A stretch of 64,000 nt of DNA from the NCBI RefSeq assembly GCF_008642315.1, contig NZ_CP029192.1, positions 2,914,001-2,978,000 on the forward strand, in the 5' to 3' direction. The position numbers were made by a program, and so were the translations under genes. The notes under the pieces were generated by a model. That model worked only from the letters and a program-made list of their open reading frames with translations. It was not told the DNA's origin and searched no databases. The DNA comes from Streptomyces venezuelae. GTDB taxonomy: Bacteria > Actinomycetota > Actinomycetes > Streptomycetales > Streptomycetaceae. Shown piece after piece: positions 15,730-24,946 of the stretch; position 1 is the stretch's first letter, and every line of letters starts with the position of its first letter.

Positions 15730-16686
15730 TCAGCTCTCCGTCAGGCCCTCGACGAGCTCGTCCGCGGCCGTGTACGGGTCGAGCTCCCCCGCCACGATCC
15801 GCTCCCCGAGCGCGGAGAGCCGCAGGTCTCCGTGGAGCGAGCCGATGCGCTCGCGCAGGGCCGTGACGGCGATCGTCTCGACCTCGCGGGAGGCGCGGGC
15901 GACCCGGCGCTCCCCGAGGACCCCCCGCTCCTCCATCCACGCCCGGTGTTTCTCCAGCGCCTCGACGACCTCGTCGACGCCCTCGCCGCGCGCCGCGACC
16001 GTCTTCACGATGGGCGGGCGCCAGTCGCCGGGGCCCCGGGACTCGCCGAGGCCCAGCATGTGGTTCAGCTCGCGCGCGGTCGCGTCGGCGCCGTCGCGGT
16101 CCGCCTTGTTCACGACGTACACGTCGCCGATCTCCAGGATTCCGGCCTTCGCCGCCTGGATGCCGTCGCCCATGCCGGGCGCGAGCAGGACGACGGAGGT
16201 GTCCGCCTGGGAGGCGATCTCCACCTCGGACTGTCCGACGCCGACCGTCTCGACGAGGATCACGTCGCAGCCCGCGGCGTCGAGCACGCGAATGGCCTGC
16301 GGGGCGGCCCAGGCGAGCCCGCCGAGGTGACCGCGCGTGGCCATGGAGCGGATGTAGACGCCGGGGTCGGACGCGTGGTCGGACATCCGCACCCGGTCGC
16401 CGAGGAGCGCGCCGCCGGAGAAGGGGGACGACGGGTCGACGGCGAGGACGCCGACCCGCTTTCCGGTACGCCGGTAGGCGCTCACGAGCGCGGACGTCGA
16501 TGTCGACTTGCCGACACCGGGGGACCCCGTGAGGCCGACCACGTACGCGTGGCCGGCGAGCGGGGCAAGCGCCGCCATCACTTCCCGCAGCTGCGGTGAC
16601 GCCCCCTCGACCAGTGAGATCAGCCGGGCCACGGCCCGCGGCCTGCCCTCGCGGGCCTGCGCCACCAGGGAGGGGACGTCCTGCAT
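15730..16686 (-). CDS. meaB: MeaB, methylmalonyl-CoA mutase GTPase chaperone
   Basis: This is a 318-residue G3E-family GTPase. ATG 16686 has GGAG six bases upstream; a longer upstream reading has no support. Motifs are Walker A GLTGSPGVGKST (about 50-61), switch I D/S region VDPSSPFSGGALLGDRVRM, the Walker B-like VETVGVGQSE, NKAD for guanine specificity, and a C-terminal dimerisation arm. MeaB loads and protects the adenosylcobalamin cofactor of methylmalonyl-CoA mutase. The mutase genes are not in the window, but methylmalonyl-CoA epimerase and a thiolase are neighbours. A PduO-type adenosyltransferase lies at 38366. Confidence 0.95.
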   Translation of the reverse strand: MQDVPSLVAQAREGRPRAVARLISLVEGASPQLREVMAALAPLAGHAYVVGLTGSPGVGKSTSTSALVSAYRRTGKRVGVLAVDPSSPFSGGALLGDRVRMSDHASDPGVYIRSMATRGHLGGLAWAAPQAIRVLDAAGCDVILVETVGVGQSEVEIASQADTSVVLLAPGMGDGIQAAKAGILEIGDVYVVNKADRDGADATARELNHMLGLGESRGPGDWRPPIVKTVAARGEGVDEVVEALEKHRAWMEERGVLGERRVARASREVETIAVTALRERIGSLHGDLRLSALGERIVAGELDPYTAADELVEGLTES

Positions 16687-16739
16687 CACAGCTCCGTTCA
16701 CTACGTACCACGTACGAGACGACAGCGGCCTGCCGAGGG

Positions 16740-17942
16740 CTAGGCCCTGGCCACCTTGACGATCAGCGCGTCGCCCTGACCGCCGCCACCGCACAGCGCG
16801 GCCGCACCCACGCCACCGCCCCGGCGCTTCAGTTCCAGGGCGAGGTGCAGCACGAGCCGCGCGCCGGACATCCCGATCGGGTGACCCAGCGCGATGGCGC
16901 CGCCGTTGACGTTCACCTTTTCCGAGGACACCCCGAGGTCCTTCATTGACTGCACGGCGACGGCCGCGAATGCCTCGTTGATCTCGATGAGATCGAGGTC
17001 GTCGACCGCCAGGCCCTCCTTCTTCAGGGCGTGCTGGATGGCGTTGGAGGGCTGCGACTGGAGCGAGCTGTCGGGGCCCGCCACGTTGCCGTGCGCGCCG
17101 ATCTCGGCGATCCAGGCCAGGCCGAGCTCCTGCGCCTTGGCCTTGGACATCACCACGACGGCGGCGGCGCCGTCGGAGATCTGCGAGGACGTGCCCGCCG
17201 TGATCGTGCCGTCCTTGGCGAAGGCCGGGCGCAGCTTGCCGAGGGTCTCGACGGTGGTCTCGCCGCGGATGCCCTCGTCCTGCGCGAAGAGGACCGGGTC
17301 ACCCTTGCGCTGCGGGATCTCCACCGGGGTGATCTCGGCCTCGAACAGGCCGTTCTTCTGGGCGGCGGCGGCCCGCTGGTGCGAGAGGGCGGCCACCTCG
17401 TCCTGCTCCGGGCGGCGGATGCCCAGGCGGGTGTTGTGCTTCTCCGTGGACTCGCCCATCGCGACGCCGTCGAAGGAGTCGGTCAGGCCGTCGTGCGCCA
17501 TGGAGTCGATCATTTCGATCGCGCCGTACTTGTGGCCCTCGCGGGACTTGGGGAGCAGGTGCGGGGCGTTGGTCATGGACTCCTGGCCGCCGGCCACCAC
17601 GATGTCGAACTCGCCGGCGCGGATGAGCTGGTCGGCGAGTGCGATGGAGTCGAGACCCGAGAGACAGACCTTGTTGATGGTCAGTGCGGGGACGTTCATG
17701 GGGATGCCCGCCTTCACGGCGGCCTGGCGTGCCGGGATCTGCCCTGTCCCGGCCTGGAGCACCTGGCCCATGATCACGTACTGGACCTGGTCGCCTCCGA
17801 TGCCCGCGCGCTCCAGCGCGGCCTTGATCGCGAAGCCCCCCAGATCCGCACCCGAGAAGGACTTCAGCGAGCCGAGGAGACGGCCCATGGGCGTTCGTGC
17901 GCCCGAGACGATCACTGAGGTGGTGCCGGTCGTTCCTGCCAT
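16740..17942 (-). CDS. Acetyl-CoA C-acetyltransferase (thiolase)
   Basis: This 400-residue thiolase has the full catalytic set: nucleophile Cys93 in [11 protein letters not shown], His354 in [11 protein letters not shown] and Cys384 in [10 protein letters not shown]. The N-terminal half carries [13 protein letters not shown] and the C-terminal half [12 protein letters not shown]. It condenses two acetyl-CoA to acetoacetyl-CoA, or the reverse. It starts at ATG 17942, divergent from mce and 53 bp upstream of meaB, which is probably co-transcribed. Together these genes suit butyryl- and methylmalonyl-CoA supply through the ethylmalonyl-CoA route typical of Streptomyces, which is an inference from family roles. 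Confidence 0.95.
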   Translation of the reverse strand: MAGTTGTTSVIVSGARTPMGRLLGSLKSFSGADLGGFAIKAALERAGIGGDQVQYVIMGQVLQAGTGQIPARQAAVKAGIPMNVPALTINKVCLSGLDSIALADQLIRAGEFDIVVAGGQESMTNAPHLLPKSREGHKYGAIEMIDSMAHDGLTDSFDGVAMGESTEKHNTRLGIRRPEQDEVAALSHQRAAAAQKNGLFEAEITPVEIPQRKGDPVLFAQDEGIRGETTVETLGKLRPAFAKDGTITAGTSSQISDGAAAVVVMSKAKAQELGLAWIAEIGAHGNVAGPDSSLQSQPSNAIQHALKKEGLAVDDLDLIEINEAFAAVAVQSMKDLGVSSEKVNVNGGAIALGHPIGMSGARLVLHLALELKRRGGGVGAAALCGGGGQGDALIVKVARA

Positions 17943-18080
17943 GTGCGACGACCCCTTGGGAGGAGAGGAGTTAACGAGGGTTTATCTGAATGTACTGAGC
18001 AGTACCCCCGCCGTCACCGGGCGGCGACTGTGATCGCGCGCACGTTGCGTAATCACTGCATCAAGCGCTGCACTTGAAGC

Positions 18081-18521
18081 ATGCTGACGCGAATCGATCA
18101 CATCGGGATCGCCTGTTTCGACCTCGACAAGACCGTCGAGTTCTACCGCGCGACGTACGGATTCGAGGTGACCCACTCCGAGGTCAACGAAGAGCAGGGC
18201 GTGCGCGAGGCCATGCTGAAGATCAATGACACCGGCGACGGAGGCGCCTCCTACCTGCAGCTTCTCGAACCGACCCGCGACGACTCCGCGGTCGGCAAGT
18301 GGCTGGCCAAGAACGGCGAGGGCGTGCACCACATCGCCTTCGGCACCGCGGACGTCGACGGCGACGCGGCGGCCATCAAGGACAAGGGCGTACGCGTCCT
18401 CTACGAAGAGCCCCGCATCGGCTCCATGGGGTCGCGCATCACCTTCCTGCACCCGAAGGACTGTCACGGAGTCCTGACGGAACTTGTCACTTCGGCACCC
18501 TCCGAGTCCCTGGAGCACTGA
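18081..18521 (+). CDS. mce: Methylmalonyl-CoA epimerase
   Basis: This 146-residue vicinal-oxygen-chelate protein has two beta-alpha-beta-beta-beta modules. LTRIDHIGIACFDLDKTVEF starts the first, with His7 as metal ligand, and EGVHHIAFGTADVD starts the second with another ligand His. PKDCHGVLTELV near the end supplies the ligand Glu. It interconverts the (2R) and (2S) forms of methylmalonyl-CoA before the mutase. The gene is divergent from the thiolase; a short inverted repeat TCAAG-N7-CTTGA (18061-18077) lies just before its start. It leads towards scy, 238 bp downstream, whose start is on the same strand. Confidence 0.93.
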   Translation: MLTRIDHIGIACFDLDKTVEFYRATYGFEVTHSEVNEEQGVREAMLKINDTGDGGASYLQLLEPTRDDSAVGKWLAKNGEGVHHIAFGTADVDGDAAAIKDKGVRVLYEEPRIGSMGSRITFLHPKDCHGVLTELVTSAPSESLEH

Positions 18522-18759
18522 CCTCCGTATATCCGGGCCGGTAGGGTGAGGGGCGGCCGTCCGAAGTCGGGGCGGCCACATGCCGGGGTCCGGGTTTCGG
18601 GGGACGAGCGTCGGGGCAGCAGCCCATGCTCCGCTGTTGATCTGACACCATTCCCCCGGGGGCCTCGTTCGGCGGATGAACGGGGCTCGTTGGAGAGAGT
18701 TGCGACCAGGGTTGGGGTATCCCCTGCTCGTAGAGCTTGGGGAAGGATGGGACCGCGCA

Positions 18760-21700
18760 GTGCGGGGCTACGAACGCCAAGAGAACTCGCGGGCTGAGAC
18801 CGACAGTCTGTCGCGGTTCGAGGCCGAGATGGACCGGCTGAAGACCGAGCGGGAGAAGGCCGTCCAGCACGCCGAGGACCTCGGCTACCAGGTCGAGGTG
18901 TTGCGCGCCAAGCTGCACGAGGCGCGCCGCAACCTCGCGTCCCGCCCTGCCTACGACAGCGCGGACATCGGGTATCAGGCCGAGCAGATGCTCCGCAATG
19001 CCCAGATCCAGGCCGAACAGCTGCGCGCCGACGCCGAGCGCGAGCTGCGCGACGCCAGGGCGCAGACCCAGCGCATCCTCCAGGAGCACGCCGAGCAGCA
19101 GGCCAGACTCCAGTCCGAGCTGCACACCGAGGCCGTGACGCGGCGCCAGCAGCTCGACCAGGAGCTGAACGAGCGCCGACAGACCGTCGAGTCGCACGTC
19201 AACGAGAACGTGGCCTGGGCCGAGCAGCTCAGGGCCCGCACCGAGCAGCAGGCCCGCCGCCTCCTCGACGAGTCGCGCGCCGAGGCCGACCAGGCCCTGG
19301 CCGCCGCCCGCGCGGAGGCCGCCCGCGTCGCCGAGGAGGCCCGTCAGCGCCTCGCCGGTGACGCCGAGGCCGCCCGCGCCGAGGCCGAGGCCATCCTGCG
19401 CCGGGCCCGAACGGACGCCGAGCGCCTCCTGAACGCCGCGTCGACGCAGGCCCAGGAGGCCACCGACCACGCCGAGCAGCTGCGCTCCACCACGGCGGCC
19501 GAGTCCGACCAGGCACGCCGCCAGACGGCGGAGGCGAACCGCGCCGCCGAGCAGCGCATGGCCGAGGCCGAGACGGCGCTGCGCGAGGCCCGCGCCGAGG
19601 CCGAGAAGGTGCTCGCCGAGGCCAAGGACACCGCGACCAAGCAGCTGCAGGCCGCCGAGGGCGCCAACGAACAGCGCACGCGCACCGCGAAGGAGCAGGT
19701 CGCCCGTCTCGTCGGCGAGGCCACCAAGGAGGCCGAGGCCACCAGGTCCGAGGCCGAGCAGCTGGTCGCCGACGCCCGCGCGGAGGCCGAGAAGCTGATC
19801 GCGGACGCCGCCGAGAAGGCGCGCACGATCACCGCAGAGGAGACCGCGGGCCAGCTCGCGAAGGCCGCGCGGACCGCCGAGGAGGTCCTCGACAAGGCGT
19901 CCAAGGACGCCAAGGAGACCACGAAGGCCGCCACCGAGCAGGCCGAGCGGATCCGCTCCGAGGCGGAGACCGAGGCGGACCGGCTGCGCGCGGAGGCGCA
20001 CGACATCGCCGAGGAGCTCAAGGGCGCGGCGAAGGACGACACCAAGGAGTACCGCGCCAAGACCGTCGAGCTGCAGGAGGAGGCGCGCAGGCTGCGCGGC
20101 GAGGCCGAGCAGCTGCGGGCCGACGCGGCCTCCGAGGGCGACCGCATCCGCAGCGAGGCGCGGCGCGAGGCGGTCCAGCAGATCGAGGAGGCGGCCAAGT
20201 CCGCCGAGGAGCTCCTCGCGAAGGCGAAGGCCGACGCCGACGAGCTGCGCACGGCGGCGACCACCGAGAGCGAGCGGGTCCGCGCGGAGGCCGTCGAGCG
20301 CGCCACGACCCTGCGCACGCAGGCCGAGGAGACCCTGGAGCGCACCCGCGCGGAGGCCGAGCGGCACCGCGAGGAGGCCGCCGAGCAGGCCGAGGCCACG
20401 AAGTCGGAGGCCGAGGAGGCCGCGCGGGCGCTGCGCGCGGAGACCGAGCAGGCCATAGCGGCCCGTCAGGCGGAGGCCGCCGAAGAGCTGACGCGGCTGC
20501 ACACGGAGGCCGAGGAGCGGCTGTCCGCCGCCGAGCAGGCGCTGACCGACGCCCGCGCGGAGGCCGAGCGCATCCGCAAGGAGGCCGCGGACGAGACGGA
20601 CCGGCTGCGCACGGAGTCCGCCGAGCGGATCCGCACGCTCCAGTCGCAGGCCGAGACCGAGGCCGAGCGGCTGCGCACGGAGGCCGCCGCCGACGCGTCG
20701 CAGGCGCGCGCGGAGGGCGAGAACGTCGCCGTACGCCTGCGTTCGGAGGCCGCGGCCGAGGCCGAGCGGCTGAAGACCGAGGCGCAGGAGTCCGCGGACC
20801 GCGTGCGCGCGGAGGCCGCCGCGGCCGCCGAGCGGGTGGGCACGGAGGCCGCCGAGGAGCTGGCCGCCGCCCAGGAGGAGGCCGCGCGCCGCCGCCGCGA
20901 GGCCGAGGAGACGCTGGGTTCCGCCCGCGCGGAGGCCGACCAGGAGCGCGAGCGGGCCCGCGAGCAGAGCGAGGAGCTCCTCGCCTCCGCCCGCAAGCGC
21001 GTGGAGGAGGCGCAGGCCGAGGCGATCCGTCTGGTCGAGGAGGCCGACCGCCGCGCGACCGAGATGGTCTCGGCCGCCGAGCAGCACGCCCAGTCCGTAC
21101 GGGACTCCGTCGCCGGCCTGCACGAGGCGGCGCAGGAGGAGGTCGCGGGCCTGCGTTCGGCCGCCGAGCACGCCGCCGAGCGCACGAGGACCGAGGCGCA
21201 GGAGGAGGCCGACCGCGTCCGCTCCGATGCCTATGCCGAGCGGGAGCGCGCCACCGAGGACGCCAACCGCACCCGGCGCGAGGCGTCGGAGGCGTCGGAG
21301 GCCGCGAAGTCCCTGGCCGAGCGAACCGTTTCGGAGGCCATCGCGGAGGCCGAGCGGATGCGTTCGGACGCCTCGGAGCACGCCCAGCGGGTGCGCACGG
21401 AGGCGTCGGACACCATCGCGCAGGCCGAGCAGGACGCGTCCCGCACGCGTGCCGACGCCCGCGAGGACGCCAACCGCATCCGCAACGACGCCGCGAGCCA
21501 GGCCGACACGCTGATCGGCGAGGCCCGCAGCGAGGCCGAGAAGCTGCAGTCCGACACGGCCACGGAGGCCGAGCGGGTCCGTACGGAGGCTCTCGGCGAA
21601 GCCGAGCGGGTCCGGGTCGAGTCCACGACCGAGGCCGAGCGGGTCCGCGCGGAGTCCACCGCGGAGGCGGAGCGACTCAAGGCCGAGACGACGACCGAGG

Positions 21701-22764
21701 CGGAGCGGGTTCGCGCGGAGTCGGTGGCGAAGGCCGAGAAGCTCATCTCGGACGCGTCGGGCGACGCGGAGCGGCTGCGCGCCGAGGCCGCGGAGACGGT
21801 CAACTCCGCGCAGCAGCACGCCGAGCGGATCCGCGGCGAGTCCGAGCGGGTCAAGGCGGAGGCGGCGCGGGAGGCCGAGCGGCTCACGTCCGAGGCGCGC
21901 GAGGAGGCGGAGCGGACCCTCGACGAGGCACGCCAGGCCGCCAACAAGCGCCGTCAGGAAGCGGCCGAGCAGGTCGACACGCTCATCACGGAGGCCGCCT
22001 CCGAGGCGGAGAAGCTGACGGCGGACGCGCAGGAGAAGGCGCTCAAGGCGACGACGGACGCCGAGGCGCAGGCCGACACGATGGTGGGCGCGGCCCGCAA
22101 GGAGGCCGAGCGGCTGGTCGCGGCGGCGACGGTCGAGGGCAACTCGCTGGTGGAGAAGGCGCGTACGGACGCGGACGAGCTGCTGGTCGGCGCCCGTGGC
22201 GACGCGACCGCCATAAGGGAGCGTTCGGAGGAGCAGCGCGACCGTCTGACGGCCGAGATCGAGGAGCTGCACGAGCGGGCGCGCCGCGAGTCCGCGGAGG
22301 CGATGAAGTCGGCGGGCGAGCGCTGCGACGCGCTGGTCAAGGCCGCGGAGGAGCAGCTGGCCGAGGCTGAGGCGAAGGCCAAGGAGCTCGTCTCCGACGC
22401 CAACTCCGAGGCGAGCAAGGTCCGTATCTCCGCCGTGAAGAAGGCCGAGGGTCTCCTGAAGGAGGCCGAGGCGAAGAAGAGCGAGCTGACGCGCGAGGCG
22501 GAGCGCATCAAGGCCGAGGCGGAGGCCGAGGCGACGCGTACGGTGGAGGAGGGCAAGCAGGAGCTCGAAGTCCTCGTCCGCCGCCGGGCCGACATCAATG
22601 CGGAGATCTCCCGTGTCCAGGACGTGCTGGAGGCGTTGGAGTCTTTCGAGGCCCCGTCGGGCGGTGCGAAGACCGGGCAGGGCGGCGGTTCGGGCGCGGG
22701 TGGCGTCAAGGCCGGAGCCGCGGCAGGGTCGACTCGTTCGAGTGGCAAGCAGTCGGATGGGTAG
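18760..22764 (+). CDS. scy: Scy, polarisome coiled-coil scaffold
   Basis: I take GTG 18760 (VRGYERQENSRAE) as start because it matches the known N-terminus of Scy; the open frame begins earlier at 18676. The product is 1334 residues, close to S. coelicolor Scy. Residues about 25-70 form a short DivIVA-like coiled coil (SRFEAEMDRLKTEREKAVQH). From about 75 to 1290 nearly every residue belongs to Ala/Glu/Arg-rich coiled coil with heptads and hendecads. The last about 45 residues are Gly-rich and flexible. Scy organises hyphal tips with DivIVA and FilP and sets new branch points. filP follows 182 bp downstream. Confidence 0.95.
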   Translation: MRGYERQENSRAETDSLSRFEAEMDRLKTEREKAVQHAEDLGYQVEVLRAKLHEARRNLASRPAYDSADIGYQAEQMLRNAQIQAEQLRADAERELRDARAQTQRILQEHAEQQARLQSELHTEAVTRRQQLDQELNERRQTVESHVNENVAWAEQLRARTEQQARRLLDESRAEADQALAAARAEAARVAEEARQRLAGDAEAARAEAEAILRRARTDAERLLNAASTQAQEATDHAEQLRSTTAAESDQARRQTAEANRAAEQRMAEAETALREARAEAEKVLAEAKDTATKQLQAAEGANEQRTRTAKEQVARLVGEATKEAEATRSEAEQLVADARAEAEKLIADAAEKARTITAEETAGQLAKAARTAEEVLDKASKDAKETTKAATEQAERIRSEAETEADRLRAEAHDIAEELKGAAKDDTKEYRAKTVELQEEARRLRGEAEQLRADAASEGDRIRSEARREAVQQIEEAAKSAEELLAKAKADADELRTAATTESERVRAEAVERATTLRTQAEETLERTRAEAERHREEAAEQAEATKSEAEEAARALRAETEQAIAARQAEAAEELTRLHTEAEERLSAAEQALTDARAEAERIRKEAADETDRLRTESAERIRTLQSQAETEAERLRTEAAADASQARAEGENVAVRLRSEAAAEAERLKTEAQESADRVRAEAAAAAERVGTEAAEELAAAQEEAARRRREAEETLGSARAEADQERERAREQSEELLASARKRVEEAQAEAIRLVEEADRRATEMVSAAEQHAQSVRDSVAGLHEAAQEEVAGLRSAAEHAAERTRTEAQEEADRVRSDAYAERERATEDANRTRREASEASEAAKSLAERTVSEAIAEAERMRSDASEHAQRVRTEASDTIAQAEQDASRTRADAREDANRIRNDAASQADTLIGEARSEAEKLQSDTATEAERVRTEALGEAERVRVESTTEAERVRAESTAEAERLKAETTTEAERVRAESVAKAEKLISDASGDAERLRAEAAETVNSAQQHAERIRGESERVKAEAAREAERLTSEAREEAERTLDEARQAANKRRQEAAEQVDTLITEAASEAEKLTADAQEKALKATTDAEAQADTMVGAARKEAERLVAAATVEGNSLVEKARTDADELLVGARGDATAIRERSEEQRDRLTAEIEELHERARRESAEAMKSAGERCDALVKAAEEQLAEAEAKAKELVSDANSEASKVRISAVKKAEGLLKEAEAKKSELTREAERIKAEAEAEATRTVEEGKQELEVLVRRRADINAEISRVQDVLEALESFEAPSGGAKTGQGGGSGAGGVKAGAAAGSTRSSGKQSDG
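21560..21790 (+). repeat. 33-bp repeats coding hendecads in scy
   Basis: Seven consecutive 33-bp units encode variants of EAERVRAEST, for example EAERVRVESTT and EAERLKAETTT. The 11-residue period is clear here and less regular elsewhere in scy. Hendecads make a right-handed or straight coiled coil, unlike the left-handed heptad coil; this repeat type is known for Scy-like proteins. Confidence 0.85.
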
Positions 22765-22946
22765 CCAAGGAGCATCACCCGTGCTCTGAAAGGACCTTTG
22801 GCCCTGTCTCTGGCAAGCGCTCCTGCGGTTGACCACTCAAAAGGGGTGTCATTCTCCAGATCAAACGGGCATCTGCTCGATGACACGCCGCTTGGACCCC
22901 TAGGATTCCCTCTATCACCTCACCGGTCTCATTCGACAGGAACCCC

Positions 22947-23882
22947 ATGAGCGACACTTCCCCCTACGGCTTCGAGCTTGTGCGGCGTGGGTACGACCGC
23001 GCTCAGGTGGACGAACGTATCTCCAAGCTCGTCTCCGACCGTGACAGCGCTCTTGCCCGTATCACTGCTCTGGAAAAGCGCATCGAGGAACTGCACCTCG
23101 AGACGCAGAACGCCCAGGCCCAGGTTGCCGACGCCGAGCCGTCGTACGCCGGTCTCGGTGCCCGCGTCGAGAAGATCCTCCGCCTCGCCGAGGAGGAGGC
23201 GAAGGACCTGCGCGAGGAGGCCCGGCGCGCCGCCGAGCAGCACCGCGAGCTCGCCGAGTCCGCCGCCCAGCAGGTGCGCAACGACGCCGAGTCGTTCGCG
23301 GCCGAGCGCAAGGCCAAGGCCGAGGACGAGGGCGTCCGGATCGTCGAGAAGGCCAAGGGCGAGGCGAGCGCGCTGCGGGCCGAGGCCCAGAAGGACGCGC
23401 AGTCCAAGCGCGAGGAGGCCGACGCCCTCTTCGAGGAGACCCGCGCCAAGGCCGCCCAGGCCGCCGCGGACTTCGAGACGAACCTCGCCAAGCGCCGTGA
23501 GCAGTCCGAGCGCGACCTGGCCTCGCGTCAGGCCAAGGCGGAGAAGCGCCTCGCGGAGATCGAGCACCGCGCGGAGCAGCTCCGCCTGGAGGCCGAGAAG
23601 CTGCGTACGGACGCGGAGCGCCGCGCCCGTCAGACGGTGGAGACCGCGCAGCGCCAGGCCGAGGACATCGTGGCCGACGCGAACGCGAAGGCGGACCGGA
23701 TCCGTTCGGAGTCCGAGCGCGAGCTCGCCGCTCTGACGAACCGTCGCGACTCCATCAACGCGCAGCTGACGAACGTGCGCGAGATGCTGGCGACGCTGAC
23801 CGGTGCGGCCGTGGCCGCGGCCGGTACTCCTGCCGACGACGAGCCCGTTTCCCGCGGAGTTCCGGCTCAGCAGACGCGCTGA
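22947..23882 (+). CDS. filP: FilP, filament-forming coiled-coil cytoskeletal protein
   Basis: This 311-residue protein starts at ATG 22947 with AGGA upstream. The N-terminal YGFELVRRGYDRAQVDERIS resembles the DivIVA N-terminal module. Residues about 22-48 form a heptad coil, and about 70-290 form a long Ala/Glu/Lys coiled coil (KAKAEDEGVRIVEKAKGEA). The C-terminal 25 residues are disordered. FilP forms filament networks behind the hyphal tip, gives mechanical stiffness and interacts with Scy and DivIVA. It has its own promoter space (182 bp) after scy and ends in a strong terminator. Confidence 0.95.
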   Translation: MSDTSPYGFELVRRGYDRAQVDERISKLVSDRDSALARITALEKRIEELHLETQNAQAQVADAEPSYAGLGARVEKILRLAEEEAKDLREEARRAAEQHRELAESAAQQVRNDAESFAAERKAKAEDEGVRIVEKAKGEASALRAEAQKDAQSKREEADALFEETRAKAAQAAADFETNLAKRREQSERDLASRQAKAEKRLAEIEHRAEQLRLEAEKLRTDAERRARQTVETAQRQAEDIVADANAKADRIRSESERELAALTNRRDSINAQLTNVREMLATLTGAAVAAAGTPADDEPVSRGVPAQQTR

Positions 23883-23899
23883 AGCGCATCAGCAGGACA

Positions 23900-23948
23900 G
23901 CGAAGCCCCCCGCCACCCGAGTGGCAGGGGGCTTTGTCCCGTTTTAGC
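23900..23948 (+). terminator. Terminator of filP
   Basis: AAGCCCCCCGCCAC (23903-23916), CCGA loop and GTGGCAGGGGGCTT (23921-23934) form a 14-bp stem with one A-C mismatch. TTGTCCCGTTTTAG follows, with a U-rich end. It lies 20 bp after the filP stop. Confidence 0.85.
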
Positions 23949-23956
23949 GTTGCCGC

Positions 23957-24943
23957 ATGATCGAGCTCGAGGGGCTGACCAAGCGGTACGGCGAGAAAGT
24001 GGCCGTCAACAACCTGACCTTCACCGTGCGGCCGGGCATGGTCACCGGCTTTCTCGGGCCGAACGGCGCGGGAAAGTCCACCACCATGCGCATGCTGCTC
24101 GGCCTCGACAACCCGTCGGCCGGGTCCGTCCGCATCGACGGCCGGCACTACGCGCAGCTGAAGGACCCCCTCAAGTACATCGGCGCCCTGCTCGACGCCA
24201 AGGCGATGCACGGCGGCCGCAGCGCCTTCAACCACCTCCTCTGCCTCGCGCAGAGCAACGGCATCCCGCGCTCCCGCGTCTCCGAGGTCCTGGACACCGT
24301 CGGCCTGACCGCCGTCGCGAAGAAGAAGGCCAAGGGTTTCTCACTCGGCATGGGCCAGCGCCTCGGCATCGCCGGGGCGCTCCTCGGTGACCCCGAGATC
24401 CTGATGTTCGACGAGCCCGTCAATGGTCTCGACCCCGAGGGCATCCACTGGATCAGGAACCTGATGAAGTCCCTTGCCGGGCAAGGGCGGACGGTCTTCG
24501 TCTCCTCGCACCTGATGAGCGAGATGGCGCTCACCGCCGACCATCTCGTCGTCATCGGACAGGGCCGCCTCCTCGCCGACACGTCGATGTCCGACTTCAT
24601 CCGGCAGAACTCCCGGTCGTACGTCCGGCTCCGCTCCCCGCAGCGCGAACGCCTCCTCGACGTCCTGCACGAGGCGGGCGTCACCGCGGTCGAGGCGGGC
24701 AACGGCGCCCTCGAAGTGGACGGGACACCGGCTGAGGCGCTCGGCGAACTCGCCGCGAGCCATCAGCTGGTCCTCCACGAACTCAGTCCCCAGCAGGCCT
24801 CCCTGGAAGAAGCCTTCATGCAGCTCACCGCGGAGTCGGTCGAGTACCACGCGCACACGGACGGCAGGACGGACGGCGGAACGGCACAACCGCCGCCGCC
24901 CGGCGGCTGGGGCGAAGGCTGGCAGCAGCGGAAGGAGGGCTGA
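23957..24943 (+). CDS. ABC transporter ATP-binding protein, pair 1
   Basis: This 328-residue ABC ATPase has Walker A GPNGAGKST (34-42), signature SLGMGQR in place of LSGGQ, Walker B MFDEPVNGLDP and switch His in VSSHLMSEM. The last 90 residues after the ATPase core are the accessory region usual for ABC-2 exporters, ending in a Gly/Pro tail. The start follows TAGCGT by 6 bases, so it may be leaderless. The permease follows 3 bp after the stop. The pair resembles antibiotic or lipid exporters, but the substrate is unknown. It lies next to filP, as in other Streptomyces. Confidence 0.92.
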   Translation: MIELEGLTKRYGEKVAVNNLTFTVRPGMVTGFLGPNGAGKSTTMRMLLGLDNPSAGSVRIDGRHYAQLKDPLKYIGALLDAKAMHGGRSAFNHLLCLAQSNGIPRSRVSEVLDTVGLTAVAKKKAKGFSLGMGQRLGIAGALLGDPEILMFDEPVNGLDPEGIHWIRNLMKSLAGQGRTVFVSSHLMSEMALTADHLVVIGQGRLLADTSMSDFIRQNSRSYVRLRSPQRERLLDVLHEAGVTAVEAGNGALEVDGTPAEALGELAASHQLVLHELSPQQASLEEAFMQLTAESVEYHAHTDGRTDGGTAQPPPPGGWGEGWQQRKEG

Positions 24944-24946
24944 GCG

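Noticed and set aside
18487..22836. Minus-strand open frame of 1449 codons opposite scy
   Set aside because: It mirrors the repetitive GC-rich scy codons; the translation is Leu/Gly/Arg repeats and no start context exists. scy on the plus strand is a known family.
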